Below, piece by piece: positions 23,202 to 33,521 of a stretch of 64,000 bases of DNA (positions are counted from its first letter, which is position 1; each line of letters begins with the position of its first letter). The DNA is from Pseudomonas sp. MWU13-2105. GTDB taxonomy: Bacteria > Pseudomonadota > Gammaproteobacteria > Pseudomonadales > Pseudomonadaceae. The stretch is taken from contig NZ_JALLIY010000014.1 in assembly GCF_023242315.1 (NCBI RefSeq), forward strand, positions 168,069 through 232,068, given 5' to 3'. The notes under the pieces are model-generated. The model was given only the letters and a program-made list of their open reading frames with translations, did no database searches and was not told the DNA's origin. The position numbers were made by a program, and so were the translations under genes.

Positions 23202-25459
23202 CCCGCGATCCAAACCTCACGCCCCAACTCCCGGGGCGCTCGGAACTGCGCCTCAACGCTTGGCTGGAACGCTTCAACCAATGGCCGGGGGCGCTGCGCA
23301 AGGCGCTGATCCTGGGTATGTCGCTGATCGGTGGGCTGTTGCTGATCAGCATCGTCAGCGCTCCGTTGGACCTGTACAGCCAGTGCCTGTTTGCCGCGCT
23401 GTGCTTCGGCCTGGCCTTGCTGGTCAAGCGTATGCCGGGGCGTTGGCCGATCCTGTTGTTGATCGTGCTGTCACTGGTCGCCTCGTTGCGCTACATGTAC
23501 TGGCGCCTGACCGAGACCCTCGGTTTCGACGGTTGGCTGGATATCGCCTTCGGCTATGGCCTGGTGCTGGCGGAGATCTACGCCCTGGTGGTACTGGTCT
23601 TCGGTTATGTGCAGACCGCCTGGCCTCTGCGTCGGCAACCGGTGCTGCTCACCGGCGACCCCAGCGAGTGGCCGACGGTGGATGTGTTCATCCCCACCTA
23701 CAACGAAGCCTTGAGCATCGTGAAGCTGAGCATCTTCGCCGCTCAGGCGATGGACTGGCCCAAGGACAAGCTGCGGGTGCATGTGCTGGACGATGGCCGC
23801 CGCGACGAGTTCCGGCGGTTTTGCCAGAGCATCGGCGTCAACTACATCACCCGTGACGACAACGCCCACGCCAAGGCCGGTAACCTCAATGCCGCCCTCA
23901 AGCTGACCGATGGCGAGTACATCGCCATGTTCGATGCCGACCATGTGCCGACCCGTTCCTTCCTGCAGATCGGCATGGGCTGGTTCCTCAAGGACCCCAA
24001 GCTGGCGATGTTGCAAACACCGCACTTCTTTTTTTCCCCGGACCCGTTCGAGAAGAACCTCAAGACTTTCCGCGCCGTACCCAACGAAGGTGAGTTGTTC
24101 TACGGGTTGGTGCAGGATGGCAACGACCTGTGGAACGCCACTTTCTTCTGCGGCTCCTGCGCCATCCTGCGGCGCCAGCCATTGGAAGAAATCGGCGGCG
24201 TGGCGATTGAAACCGTCACCGAGGACGCCCACACCGCCCTCAAGCTCAACCGCGCCGGCTATAACACCGCGTACCTGGCGATTCCCCAGGCCGCGGGCCT
24301 GGCCACCGAAAGCCTGTCGCGGCATATCAGCCAGCGCATCCGCTGGGCCCGCGGCATGGCGCAGATCTTCCGCCTGGACAATCCGTTGATGGGCAAGGGC
24401 CTCAAGCTCGGCCAACGGATTTGCTACGCCAACGCCATGCTGCACTTTTTCTATGGTCTGCCGCGCCTGGTGTTCCTTACCGCGCCCCTGGCGTACCTGA
24501 TCTTCGGTGCGCAGATCTTCCACGCCTCGGCGCTGATGATCACCGCCTATGTGCTGCCGCACCTGTTCCACTCGAACCTGACCAACTCCTGCATCCAGGG
24601 GCGTTTCCGCCATTCGTTCTGGAACGAGGTCTACGAGACGGTGCTGGCCTGGTACATCATGCCGCCGGTGTTGATGGCTCTGATCAAGCCCAGCTTTGGC
24701 GGTTTCAACGTTACCGACAAGGGCGGGATCATCGACCAGCAGTTCTTCGACTGGAAGCTGGCCCGGCCCTATATCGTCCTGTTGCTGCTGAACCTCACCG
24801 GCTTGGGCTTTGCCATCCACCAATGGATCTGGGGTGATCCGGCCACCGCGATCACGGTGCTGATCAACGCCCTCTGGACCCTCTACAACCTGATTATCAC
24901 CAGTGCCGCCGTGGCGGTGGCCAGTGAGTCGCGGCAGATCCGCGCCGAGCCGCGGGTCAGCGCCGAGTTGCCGGTCAAGGTCGAGCTGCCCGACGGCACC
25001 CCGGTGTATGGCGTGACCCAGGACTTCTCCCAGCGCGGGCTTGGCATCAAGTTACCGGCGGGCACCACGGTCACCGCCGGCGAGCGGGTGCGGGTGACGT
25101 TGTTCCGCAACGCCGCAACCTGCGAGTTCGACACCACGGTGGTGTTCAGCAAGGGCCAGTACCTGGGCGCGCTGTTCGATCCGTTGACCCTGCGCCAACA
25201 AAGCGAGCTGGTGCGCATGACCTTCTCCCGCGCCGATACCTGGGCCACCAGTTGGGGCAGCGGCAAGCTCGATACGCCGCTGTCGGCCCTGCGCGAGGTC
25301 AGTGCCATTGGCCTGGTCGGCCTGGGCACGCTGGTCAAGGCGCTGTTGCTGCCCGCACGTCGGCGTCCTACCGATCAACAGGCGTCTGTCCGCCCGGCCC
25401 CACCGGCTAGAAAAAACGCTCCTTTGAAACCGCTCGCATCTCTTATGGACAAGTCATGA
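23198..25459 (+). CDS. wssB: Cellulose synthase catalytic subunit (UDP-forming), BcsA/WssB
   Basis: This inner-membrane GT2 glycosyltransferase polymerises UDP-glucose into cellulose and moves the chain across the membrane with BcsB. Its 753 residues begin with several helices (~30-140). The GT2 domain has PTYNEALSIVK, VLDDGRRDE, the DxD in FDADHVPTRSF, the catalytic TED in VTEDAHTAL and QRIRWARG (QxxRW). More helices follow, then a C-terminal PilZ domain with the c-di-GMP motifs RAEPR (from ~585) and DFSQRG. All catalytic motifs are intact, so activation by c-di-GMP is expected. The start ATG 23198 overlaps the wssA stop; the upstream in-frame ATG 23156 lies within wssA and is unlikely. Confidence 0.97.
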   Translation: MTRDPNLTPQLPGRSELRLNAWLERFNQWPGALRKALILGMSLIGGLLLISIVSAPLDLYSQCLFAALCFGLALLVKRMPGRWPILLLIVLSLVASLRYMYWRLTETLGFDGWLDIAFGYGLVLAEIYALVVLVFGYVQTAWPLRRQPVLLTGDPSEWPTVDVFIPTYNEALSIVKLSIFAAQAMDWPKDKLRVHVLDDGRRDEFRRFCQSIGVNYITRDDNAHAKAGNLNAALKLTDGEYIAMFDADHVPTRSFLQIGMGWFLKDPKLAMLQTPHFFFSPDPFEKNLKTFRAVPNEGELFYGLVQDGNDLWNATFFCGSCAILRRQPLEEIGGVAIETVTEDAHTALKLNRAGYNTAYLAIPQAAGLATESLSRHISQRIRWARGMAQIFRLDNPLMGKGLKLGQRICYANAMLHFFYGLPRLVFLTAPLAYLIFGAQIFHASALMITAYVLPHLFHSNLTNSCIQGRFRHSFWNEVYETVLAWYIMPPVLMALIKPSFGGFNVTDKGGIIDQQFFDWKLARPYIVLLLLNLTGLGFAIHQWIWGDPATAITVLINALWTLYNLIITSAAVAVASESRQIRAEPRVSAELPVKVELPDGTPVYGVTQDFSQRGLGIKLPAGTTVTAGERVRVTLFRNAATCEFDTTVVFSKGQYLGALFDPLTLRQQSELVRMTFSRADTWATSWGSGKLDTPLSALREVSAIGLVGLGTLVKALLLPARRRPTDQQASVRPAPPARKNAPLKPLASLMDKS

Positions 25460-27762
25460 CCCACACACCTTTGACCCGCCGCGCCCCGCGCAGTACTCGT
25501 CGTCCGTTCATGCTCCTGGCTTCGTCGGCACTGTGCCTGGGTGGCCTGGTCCATAACGCCTGGGCCGAGAGCGCCACGGCGGTGCCCGTGGCGTCGGCCA
25601 ATGTCGCGCCGCAAGCGCCGAGCGACAACTACAGCCACAGCCTGACCCTCAAGCAACTGGGGCGCCTGGACACCATGAACCTGCAGGGCGTGGAAGCGGC
25701 CGACAGCGTCAGTTTCAACATCCGCGCCGACGAGGTGGTCAACAGTGCGCAATTGTTGCTGCGCTACAGCTACTCGCCGGCCTTGCTGGCCGACCTGTCG
25801 CAGATCAACGTGCTGGTCAACGATGAAGTGGCCGCCAGCCTGGCGCTGCCCAAGGACGGTGCCGGCAAGCCGCAAGAACAGGTGGTGAATATCCCGGCGC
25901 ACCTGATCACCGAGTTCAACCGCCTGCGCCTGCAATTTATCGGGCACTACACCATGCAGTGCGAGGATCCGCAGCACAGCAGCCTGTGGGCCAAGATCAA
26001 CAACAGCTCCGAACTTGAGCTCAACGTATCGCCGATTGCGCTCAAGGACGATTTGTCGATCCTGCCGCTGCCGTTTTTCGATCGTCGCGACTCGTTGCCC
26101 TTGAACCTGCCTTTCGTGTTTGCCAAGGCGCCGGATCACGCCGCCCTGGAAGGGGCCGGCGCGCTGTCGTCATGGCTCGGCGCCCTGGCCGCTTATCGCG
26201 GCGCCAGCTTCACCGGTAACGTCGGGCAACTGCCGGCCAAGGGCAACGCCATTGTCCTGGTCGAGAGCCAGGACGCGGTGCAATTGGGCGCCCTGGCGAT
26301 TCCCGCGCCGAAGGGACCGACGGTGACCCTGGTGACCCACCCCGGCGATCCCCACGGCAAGCTCCTGATCGTCGCCGGTCGCGACGCCGCCGAACTCAAG
26401 CTCGCGGCCTCGGCCGTGGCCCTCGGCAGCAAGGCGCTGGTGGGTAACAGCGTGGTGATCGAGCGTCTGGACTCGCTCAGCCCGCGCAAACCTTATGACG
26501 CGCCGAACTGGCTGCCGTCCGATCGACCGGTCAAGCTCGGCGAACTACTCGATCCCAAGCTGCTCAGCGTCTCCGGCTACAACCCGGGTTCCATCACGGT
26601 GCCGTTGCGCCTGCCGCCGGACATGTTCAACTGGCGTGAGGAGGGCGTACGGCTGGACCTGAAGTACCGCTACACGCCGCAGCAGGAGTCGAGCAATTCG
26701 GCTTTGCTGGTGAGCCTGAACAACACTTTCATGAAGTCGATGCCGCTGCCTTCGATGAAGAGCCTGGGCGGTGGCGAAAGCCTGCTGAGCCTGCTGCAGA
26801 AGGATGAAAGCCTGCCCCGCGAAGCCGTCGTACGTATCCCCCTGGGGTCCGCCGGCGCGCAGTCGCAATTGCAATTGCGGTTCATGTTCGACTACATCAA
26901 GCAGGGCGAATGCCGCGACATCATCATCGACAACATGCGCGGCCTGGTCGATCCGGATTCGACCCTCGACCTGAGCGGCTACAACCACTACATCGCCTTG
27001 CCGAACCTTGGTGTGTTCAACGACAGCGGCTTCCCGTTCACCCGCCTGGCCGACCTCTCGCAGAGCGCCGTGGTGCTGCCCGACGGCAGCGGGCCGGCGG
27101 AGTGGGGCGCCTACCTGACCGTGCTCGGGCGCTTCGGCGACTCCACCGGTTACCCGGCGACGGCCGTGCAGGTGGTGGATGCCGCGCAGGTGCAGTCGGT
27201 CAGTGACAAGGACCTGTTGGTACTGGCCTCGGGCGACAACCAGCCTTTGCTCAAGCAGTGGATCGAGCGCTTGCCGGCCGCTGTCTCGGGCGACAATCAT
27301 CGCTTCTCGTTGTCCGACCTGACCTTGCGCGTGCGCCAGTGGATCAGCCCGGACCCGGCGGCCAACCAGCGCAAGCCGACCTTGGACGTGAGCTACACCG
27401 GCCCGCGCAGCAGCACCTACCTGGCCGGTTTCGAATCGCCGCTCAAGCCCGGTCGCAGCGTGGTGGTGATTGCCAGCGGCAGGCCCGAAGGGTTGGCCGA
27501 AGCCACCGCCGCGATGATCGGCGGCGACGCCTACAAGGACAGCCTCCAGGGCAGCCTGGCGGTAGTGCAGGGCACACAGATCACTTCGCTGGTGGCCGAC
27601 GAGCAGTATTACGTCGGTGAGTTGAACCTGTTCAAGCGCGTGCAATGGCTGCTGTCGCAGAACATGCACTGGATGCTGCTGGTAACCGTGCTGGGCCTGT
27701 TGTTGGTGGCCAGCTTGCTGTTCCTGTTCCTGCGTGCCCGTGCGAAGAAGCGTCTGTCATGA
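25456..27762 (+). CDS. wssC: Cellulose synthase periplasmic subunit BcsB/WssC
   Basis: BcsB is the periplasmic, membrane-anchored partner required for BcsA activity; it guides the nascent glucan through the periplasm. The 768-residue product has an N-terminal signal peptide (cleavage after AWA, ~36), alternating carbohydrate-binding-like and flavodoxin-like modules, and a single C-terminal membrane anchor (MLLVTVLGLLLVASLLFLFL near 738-760) with a basic tail. The sequence TMQCEDPQHSSLWAKI is characteristic of the family. Its start overlaps the wssB stop and its stop overlaps the wssD start (both ATGA), which indicates tight coupling. Confidence 0.95.
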   Translation: MTHTPLTRRAPRSTRRPFMLLASSALCLGGLVHNAWAESATAVPVASANVAPQAPSDNYSHSLTLKQLGRLDTMNLQGVEAADSVSFNIRADEVVNSAQLLLRYSYSPALLADLSQINVLVNDEVAASLALPKDGAGKPQEQVVNIPAHLITEFNRLRLQFIGHYTMQCEDPQHSSLWAKINNSSELELNVSPIALKDDLSILPLPFFDRRDSLPLNLPFVFAKAPDHAALEGAGALSSWLGALAAYRGASFTGNVGQLPAKGNAIVLVESQDAVQLGALAIPAPKGPTVTLVTHPGDPHGKLLIVAGRDAAELKLAASAVALGSKALVGNSVVIERLDSLSPRKPYDAPNWLPSDRPVKLGELLDPKLLSVSGYNPGSITVPLRLPPDMFNWREEGVRLDLKYRYTPQQESSNSALLVSLNNTFMKSMPLPSMKSLGGGESLLSLLQKDESLPREAVVRIPLGSAGAQSQLQLRFMFDYIKQGECRDIIIDNMRGLVDPDSTLDLSGYNHYIALPNLGVFNDSGFPFTRLADLSQSAVVLPDGSGPAEWGAYLTVLGRFGDSTGYPATAVQVVDAAQVQSVSDKDLLVLASGDNQPLLKQWIERLPAAVSGDNHRFSLSDLTLRVRQWISPDPAANQRKPTLDVSYTGPRSSTYLAGFESPLKPGRSVVVIASGRPEGLAEATAAMIGGDAYKDSLQGSLAVVQGTQITSLVADEQYYVGELNLFKRVQWLLSQNMHWMLLVTVLGLLLVASLLFLFLRARAKKRLS

Positions 27763-28940
27763 TCCGGCGTCGACTGTTGTTGTCCCTGGCACTGTTGCTG
27801 CCGTTGGCTGCGCAGGCCGAGTCCTGCTCGTTGCAGAACTGGCCGTTGTGGAAAAACTACGCCGAGCGTTTCGTGCAGAAGGACGGGCGCATGCTCGGTT
27901 CGAGCATGGACCCCAACCAGAGCAGTTCCGAAGGCCAGGCCTACGGCATGTTCTTCGCCCTGGTCGGCAACGATCCGCTGACCTTCGAGGAGCTCTGGCA
28001 CTGGACCCGCGACAACATGGCCGGGGCCGATATCGCGCGGAACCTGCCTGGCTGGTTGTGGGGCCCGACCAGCAGAGGCACCTGGGGCGTGCTCGACACC
28101 AACTCGGCCAGCGATGCCGACCTCTGGATCGCTTACTCGCTGCTGGAGGCCGACCGCCTGTGGCACAAACCCGAATACCGCAGCGACGCCCAGCGGATCC
28201 TGAACAACCTGGACAAGACCCTGGTGCGCAACATCCCGGGCCTGGGCAAGATGCTCTTGCCGGGCCCGGTCGGCTATGAGCACCCGGATCAGCTCTGGCG
28301 TTTCAATGCCAGCTATACACCGATCCCGCTGCTGCGCCGCTTCAGCCAGGAGAGCCCGTCCGGGGCCTGGAAGGAGATCGCCGAAAGCACCGCGAAGATG
28401 ATCGCCGACAAGAACATGAACCGCTTCGGCTTCGTCCCCGACTGGGTCGGTTACCGGGGGACGGACGTCAACAAGGGCATGTTCGTGGTCGACAAGTTCA
28501 CCTCGGCCCAGGGCAGCTACGACGCCATCCGCACCTACCTGTGGGCCGGCCTGACCTCGCCCGCCGATCCGCTGGCCAAGCCGATCCTCGACAACCTCGA
28601 CGGCATGGCCCAGTCCGTCGCCTCCACCGGCGTACCGCCGGAAAAGGTCCAGGTCGTCACGGGCGTCACCGAGGGCATCGGCCCGTACGGTTTCTCCGCA
28701 TCCCTGGTGCCCTACCTGCGGGCCAAGGGCCTGCCGCTGCTGGCCGACCAGCAGCAGCGCATCGTCGACGAAGCCCTCGCGCACTACAGCAATCCGGCCG
28801 ATCCGGCCTACAGCCAGCACCAGTATTACCACGTGATGTTGAGCCTGTTCTCACTGGGCTGGACTGAAAAACGTTATCAGTTCAACAAGGACGGTACCTT
28901 GAAAGTGTCCTGGGAGGCTCCATGCGCCAGCAAACCCTAG
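27759..28940 (+). CDS. wssD: Periplasmic endo-1,4-beta-glucanase, GH8 (BcsZ/WssD)
   Basis: BcsZ trims cellulose during export. The 393-residue enzyme has a cleavable signal peptide (MIRRRLLLSLALLLPLAAQA-ES). The GH8 domain has the catalytic acid Glu in SSSEGQAYGMFFA and the conserved Asp region in DTNSASDADLWIAY. Family length is normal. The frame is open to 27645, but ATG 27759 overlaps the wssC stop and begins the signal peptide. The last 19 bases overlap wssE. Confidence 0.95.
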   Translation: MIRRRLLLSLALLLPLAAQAESCSLQNWPLWKNYAERFVQKDGRMLGSSMDPNQSSSEGQAYGMFFALVGNDPLTFEELWHWTRDNMAGADIARNLPGWLWGPTSRGTWGVLDTNSASDADLWIAYSLLEADRLWHKPEYRSDAQRILNNLDKTLVRNIPGLGKMLLPGPVGYEHPDQLWRFNASYTPIPLLRRFSQESPSGAWKEIAESTAKMIADKNMNRFGFVPDWVGYRGTDVNKGMFVVDKFTSAQGSYDAIRTYLWAGLTSPADPLAKPILDNLDGMAQSVASTGVPPEKVQVVTGVTEGIGPYGFSASLVPYLRAKGLPLLADQQQRIVDEALAHYSNPADPAYSQHQYYHVMLSLFSLGWTEKRYQFNKDGTLKVSWEAPCASKP

Positions 28941-31900
28941 CCCTGGCGGTCTGTGCCGCGCTGGCCACCATGCCCGGCCTGGCCGCCGAGATCGGCAACC
29001 CGCAATCGCTGCTGATCCAGCAGGGTTACTATTGGCAGGCCAAGGAACATCCGGACCGGGCCGCGGAGGCCTGGAGCAAGCTGTTGAGCCTGGCCCCCGA
29101 GCAACCCGACGCGCTCTATGGCCTGGGCCTGATCGACCTGCAACACAAGCGCCTGGACGGTGCCCGCCAGTACCTGGCGCGGCTGCAGGCGATCAAGCCG
29201 CTGCCGCGCCTGGCCTTGCAGTTGGAGCAGGACATTGCCCTGAGCCCGGACGACAAGCAGCAGTTGCTGGAAAAGGCCCGCGAACTGAGCGATGCCGACC
29301 AGCGCGACAAGGCGGTGGCGGTGTACCGGCAACTGCTCGACGGCCGTCAGCCGCAAGGACTGATCGCCCGTGAGTACTACAACACCCTGGGGTTTGCCAC
29401 CGGCGGCTGGCCCGAGGCCCGCGTGGGCCTGGAGCGGCTGCGCCGGGAACGTCCCGACGACGCGATCCTCGACCTGTTCCTGGCCCTGCACCTGGCGCGC
29501 AACCCCGATAGTCGCCCGGAAGGGATCCGAGCCCTGGCGCGTCTGTCGCACAACCCGGATATCGGTGGTAATGCCGACGAAACCTGGCGTTTCGCCTTGC
29601 AGTGGCTGGGGCCGCCGTCCCGCGATCAGGTGTCGTTGTTCCAGCAGTATTTGCAGGCGCACCCGGACGATAGCGAGATCCGCGCGCTGATGGACAAGGG
29701 TATCGCCCAGGGCCGTGGCGGTGCCGGCTGGCAGCGCGACCCGCAGGTGGCCCGTGGTCTCAAGGCCCTCGATGCCGGCGATATCGGCGCTGCCGAACAG
29801 GCCTTGCAGGCTCGTCTCAAGGAGCGTCCCAACGATTACGACGCCCTCGGTGGCATGGGGATCGTGCGCCAGCAACAGAAGCGTCTGGGCGAGGCCGAAA
29901 GCTACCTGGTGCAAGCCACCCGCCTGCCGGGTGGCGCACAGTGGAACGCGGCCCTCGACGACGTGCGTTACTGGATCCTGCTGGACCAGGCCGGCGATGC
30001 CCAGCGCGCGGGGCGGCAGACCCAGGCCCGCGCACTGATCGAACAGGCGATCGCCAAGAATCCAGCGGAACCGGCCGGCCCCACGGCCCTGGCCAACTGG
30101 CAGGCCCAGGCCGGGCAACTGGATGCCGCCGAAGCCGGTTACCGTCAGGTGCTGGCGCGCACGGCGAACTATCCGGAGGCCCTCGCCGGCTTGATCAATG
30201 TGCTGTCACGGGCGGGCAAGTCCGATGAGGCCTTGCGCCTGATCGACGGCCTGTCGGCGGCGGACCAGGCGCGCCTGGCGCCCACGGTGAAAATCCGCGC
30301 CCTGCGGGCCATCCAGGTGGCCAAGCTGGCCGAACGTCGCGGCGATCTGGCGGCGGCGCAAAAGGCCTACAAGGAAGCCCTGGCCGACGATCCGAAAAAT
30401 CCCTGGACGCGTTTTGCCCTGGCCCGCGTCTACCTGCGCGACGGCCAGACCCAGGTGGCCCGGGACCTGATCGACGAACTGCTCAAGCAGCAACCCGACC
30501 AGCCCGACGCGCTCTACACCAGTACCTTGCTCTCGGCCGAGCTGGGTGAGTGGACCAAGGCCCAGCGCACCTTGGCGCGGATTCCTGCGAGCAAGCGCAG
30601 CAGCGACATGAATGAGATGGAGCTGGATATCCGCCTGCACATCCAGACCGAGTTGGCCGTGGATGTGGCCCGCCGTGGCCAGCGCCAGGAAGCCTGGGCG
30701 TTGCTGGCGCGCTGCGAACCGCTGGCCGGGCAGAAGCCGGAGCGTGTCGCCGTACTGGCGACCGCCTATGCCGAAGCCGGCAACCCGCAGCAGGGCGTGA
30801 GCCTGATGCGCCAGGTGCTCGAGCGCTTGCCGTCGACCCCCGACCTGCAATTGCTTTATGCCGGGGTGCTGCTCAAGGCCGACCAGGATGCCCAGGCCAG
30901 CGAGATCCTGCGGGACTTGCAGGGCAAGCCGATGACCGAGATCGCGAGCAAGCGCTATGAAGACCTGTTGTTCCTCTACCGGGTCAAGCAGGCTGATGAG
31001 TTACGCGAAAAGAACGACCTGGTGGCAGCCTTCGACATGCTTTCGCCGGCCCTCAAGCAGCGGCCCAACGATAGCCAGGCGGTGTCGTCGCTGGCGCGCA
31101 TGTATGCCGCCAGCGGCAATACGCAAAAGGCCCGGGAGCTCTATGAGCCGTTGATCAAGGCCGATCCGGGCAACGCCAGATTGCAGCTGGGCCTGGCCGA
31201 TGTCGCCCTGCAAGGGCGCGACTTCGACCTGGCCGAGCAATCGGTGAAAAAGGCTCTTGAACTGGAGCCCGGGGTACCGCAGACCCTGACCGCTTCCGCG
31301 CGGATCTATCGCGGCATGGGCAAGACCGGCGAGGCCGGCAAGCTACTGCGCAAGGCCATCGAGATCGAAGACAGCCAGCGCCAGGAGATCTACGTGGCGG
31401 CGGCTCCGCAAGCCTCGACGCAGTCGGCCAATCCCTTTGTCGGTCTGCCCGGGCAGCGCCAGCAGGTGACCGCTTTGGCATCGTCGAACCTGGTCCCGCC
31501 GCCGATCAATGCCCCGGTCGTCGGCCTGGGGGCGGGCCTGGGCAGTGGCGACGGTGACGCAGTACCGACGGCTGTGGAACGCCGGACCGGCGTCGCGGCC
31601 GCGGCCAATCCGTTCGGCAATGTCTATGCCCGCGAAAGCACCTCGCGCCCGGCGTTGAGCCCGGCTCAGCAAGCCTTGAACGAGATCGTCGAAGACCGTA
31701 GCGGTTATGTCGTTCAGGGTCTGAGCGTGCGTAGCAACAATGGCGAAAAAGGCCTGAGCAAACTGACGGACGTCGAGACCCCCTTCGAGGTCAGCGTGCC
31801 GGTGGGCGATAACAGCGCCAGCATGGCGTTGCAGATCACCCCGGTGTCGTTGTCCGCCGGCAGTCCTAGTGACCCGGCCCAGGCGCGTTTCGGGGCCAGC

Positions 31901-32815
31901 GGCTTGGACCCGGTCGGCTCGCAGAACGCCAACGGGGTCGGTGTGGCCGTGGCCTATCGGGACAAGGAGCAAGGCCTCAAGGCGGACCTCGGCGTCAGTC
32001 CGGTGGGGTTCCTCTACAGCACACCGATTGGCGGTGTCAGCCTCAATCGGCCGTTCGACGGCAACTCCGACTATCGCTACGGCGTGAGTGTGTCGCGCCG
32101 GGCGGTCACTGACAGCGTGACCTCCTTTGCCGGCTCCCGCGATTCGCGTACCGGCGACAAGTGGGGTGGTGTCACGGCCAACGGCGTGCGTGGCGAACTG
32201 AGCTACGACGACCAGCAGGTTGGTGCCTACGGCTATGGTTCGGCGCACGTACTGTCGGGCAACAACGTTGAGTCGAACAACCGCTTCGAACTGGGCAGCG
32301 GTATCTACTGGTACCTGCGCAATGCTCCCGACAGCATCCTCACCCTGGGCCTGAGCGGTTCGGCACTGACCTATGCCAACAACCAGGACTTCTTCACCGT
32401 TGGCCACGGCGGTTATTTCAGCCCGCAAAGCTTCTTCGCCCTGGGCGTGCCGATCAGTTGGTCGCAACGCACCGAACGCTTCACCTACCGGGTCAAAGGC
32501 TCGGTGGGCGTCCAGCATATCGGCCAGGACAGTGCCGAGGTCTTCCCCGGCAACAGCGATCTGCAACCACGGGCCACGGCTGCCGGGCTCACCGGCTACG
32601 GCAGCGAGAGCAAGACCGGCGTCGGCTACAGCTTGAATGCGGCCGGCGAATACAAGTTCGGTTCGAGCTTCTTCCTCGGTGGCGCGCTGGGCGTGGACAA
32701 CGCCAGCGATTACCGCCAGCTCAGCGGCGGCCTGTACCTGCGCTACACCTTCGAGGACATGACCGGGCCGATGGCCCTGCCAGTCAGCCCTTTCGGCTCC
32801 CCTTATTCGAATTGA
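28922..32815 (+). CDS. wssE: Cellulose export outer-membrane protein with TPR scaffold, BcsC/WssE
   Basis: BcsC carries the glucan chain across the outer membrane. Its 1297 residues start with a signal peptide (MRQQTLALAVCAALATMPGLA). About 800 residues of tetratricopeptide repeats follow (for example EHPDRAAEAWSKLLSLAPEQPDALYGLG, ALADDPKNPWTRFALARVYL). A Gly/Asn/Pro-rich linker (~830-900) leads to a C-terminal beta-barrel (~950-1297) ending in alternating aromatic strands (SGGLYLRYTFED). A GGGAGG-type ribosome site lies inside wssD. It is full length with no frameshift. Confidence 0.95.
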   Translation: MRQQTLALAVCAALATMPGLAAEIGNPQSLLIQQGYYWQAKEHPDRAAEAWSKLLSLAPEQPDALYGLGLIDLQHKRLDGARQYLARLQAIKPLPRLALQLEQDIALSPDDKQQLLEKARELSDADQRDKAVAVYRQLLDGRQPQGLIAREYYNTLGFATGGWPEARVGLERLRRERPDDAILDLFLALHLARNPDSRPEGIRALARLSHNPDIGGNADETWRFALQWLGPPSRDQVSLFQQYLQAHPDDSEIRALMDKGIAQGRGGAGWQRDPQVARGLKALDAGDIGAAEQALQARLKERPNDYDALGGMGIVRQQQKRLGEAESYLVQATRLPGGAQWNAALDDVRYWILLDQAGDAQRAGRQTQARALIEQAIAKNPAEPAGPTALANWQAQAGQLDAAEAGYRQVLARTANYPEALAGLINVLSRAGKSDEALRLIDGLSAADQARLAPTVKIRALRAIQVAKLAERRGDLAAAQKAYKEALADDPKNPWTRFALARVYLRDGQTQVARDLIDELLKQQPDQPDALYTSTLLSAELGEWTKAQRTLARIPASKRSSDMNEMELDIRLHIQTELAVDVARRGQRQEAWALLARCEPLAGQKPERVAVLATAYAEAGNPQQGVSLMRQVLERLPSTPDLQLLYAGVLLKADQDAQASEILRDLQGKPMTEIASKRYEDLLFLYRVKQADELREKNDLVAAFDMLSPALKQRPNDSQAVSSLARMYAASGNTQKARELYEPLIKADPGNARLQLGLADVALQGRDFDLAEQSVKKALELEPGVPQTLTASARIYRGMGKTGEAGKLLRKAIEIEDSQRQEIYVAAAPQASTQSANPFVGLPGQRQQVTALASSNLVPPPINAPVVGLGAGLGSGDGDAVPTAVERRTGVAAAANPFGNVYARESTSRPALSPAQQALNEIVEDRSGYVVQGLSVRSNNGEKGLSKLTDVETPFEVSVPVGDNSASMALQITPVSLSAGSPSDPAQARFGASGLDPVGSQNANGVGVAVAYRDKEQGLKADLGVSPVGFLYSTPIGGVSLNRPFDGNSDYRYGVSVSRRAVTDSVTSFAGSRDSRTGDKWGGVTANGVRGELSYDDQQVGAYGYGSAHVLSGNNVESNNRFELGSGIYWYLRNAPDSILTLGLSGSALTYANNQDFFTVGHGGYFSPQSFFALGVPISWSQRTERFTYRVKGSVGVQHIGQDSAEVFPGNSDLQPRATAAGLTGYGSESKTGVGYSLNAAGEYKFGSSFFLGGALGVDNASDYRQLSGGLYLRYTFEDMTGPMALPVSPFGSPYSN

Positions 32816-32834
32816 TGCAACGAGGAAATGATCC

Positions 32835-33521
32835 ATGGCTTCTTCCGTACTGGCTGGTTTGACCTTGCTCGTGATTGGCGAAAGCCACATGAGTTTTCCC
32901 GACTCGCTGATGAACCCGCTCTATGACAACCTGACCCAGCAAGGCGCCCAGGTTCACGCCATCGGTGCCTGCGGCGCCAACCCGGCGGACTGGGTCACTC
33001 CCAAGCTGAAACTCGATTGCGGGGCGACTCGCGAGCCGGGCGAGAAGATCAAGGTGATGAGCCGCGGGACCCTCGACACGCAGCCGATCAAGGACGTGAT
33101 CGCCAAGGACAAACCGGACCTGGTGGTGCTGATCATGGGCGACACCATGGCCTCCTATAAGACCACGCCGTTTCCCAAGGTCTGGGCCTACCAGAGCGTC
33201 ACCGCGCTGACCAAACAGATCGCCGACAGCGGTGCCAAGTGCGTGTGGGTCGGCCCGGCATGGGGCAAGGCCAATGGCAGCAACACCAACGAAAACCAGT
33301 ACGGCAAGAACCAGGTTCGGACCCAATTGGTGGCGGGCACCCTGGCCAATATGGTCGCGCCGTGCACCTATATCGACTCGACGAAGTTCTCCAAGCCTGG
33401 CGAGTGGACCACTTCCGACGGCCAGCACTTCACCATCGCCGGCTACAAGTCCTGGGCGGCGGCCATCGGTAAATCATTGAACGAACTGCCCGCCGCGGCC
33501 GTGAAAGGAGCTACAAAGTGA
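32835..33521 (+). CDS. wssF: SGNH-hydrolase-like cellulose acetylation protein WssF
   Basis: WssF is found only in wss-type operons and is thought to help acetylate cellulose, perhaps by presenting acyl groups. The 228-residue product has an SGNH-like layout: IGESHMSF near the N-terminus (Ser nucleophile position), a GACGANP turn, IMGDTMASY, and DGQHFTIAGY near the end (Asp and His of the triad). A short hydrophobic N-terminus (SSVLAGLTLLVIG) runs straight into the first motif, so export is uncertain. GAGGAA 7 bases upstream supports ATG 32835. It is followed by wssG with overlapping stop and start. Confidence 0.87.
   Translation: MASSVLAGLTLLVIGESHMSFPDSLMNPLYDNLTQQGAQVHAIGACGANPADWVTPKLKLDCGATREPGEKIKVMSRGTLDTQPIKDVIAKDKPDLVVLIMGDTMASYKTTPFPKVWAYQSVTALTKQIADSGAKCVWVGPAWGKANGSNTNENQYGKNQVRTQLVAGTLANMVAPCTYIDSTKFSKPGEWTTSDGQHFTIAGYKSWAAAIGKSLNELPAAAVKGATK

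Noticed and set aside
28937..30118. 393-residue antisense frame over wssE
   Set aside because: The TPR pattern on the plus strand is clear and continuous; the antisense frame is a shadow.
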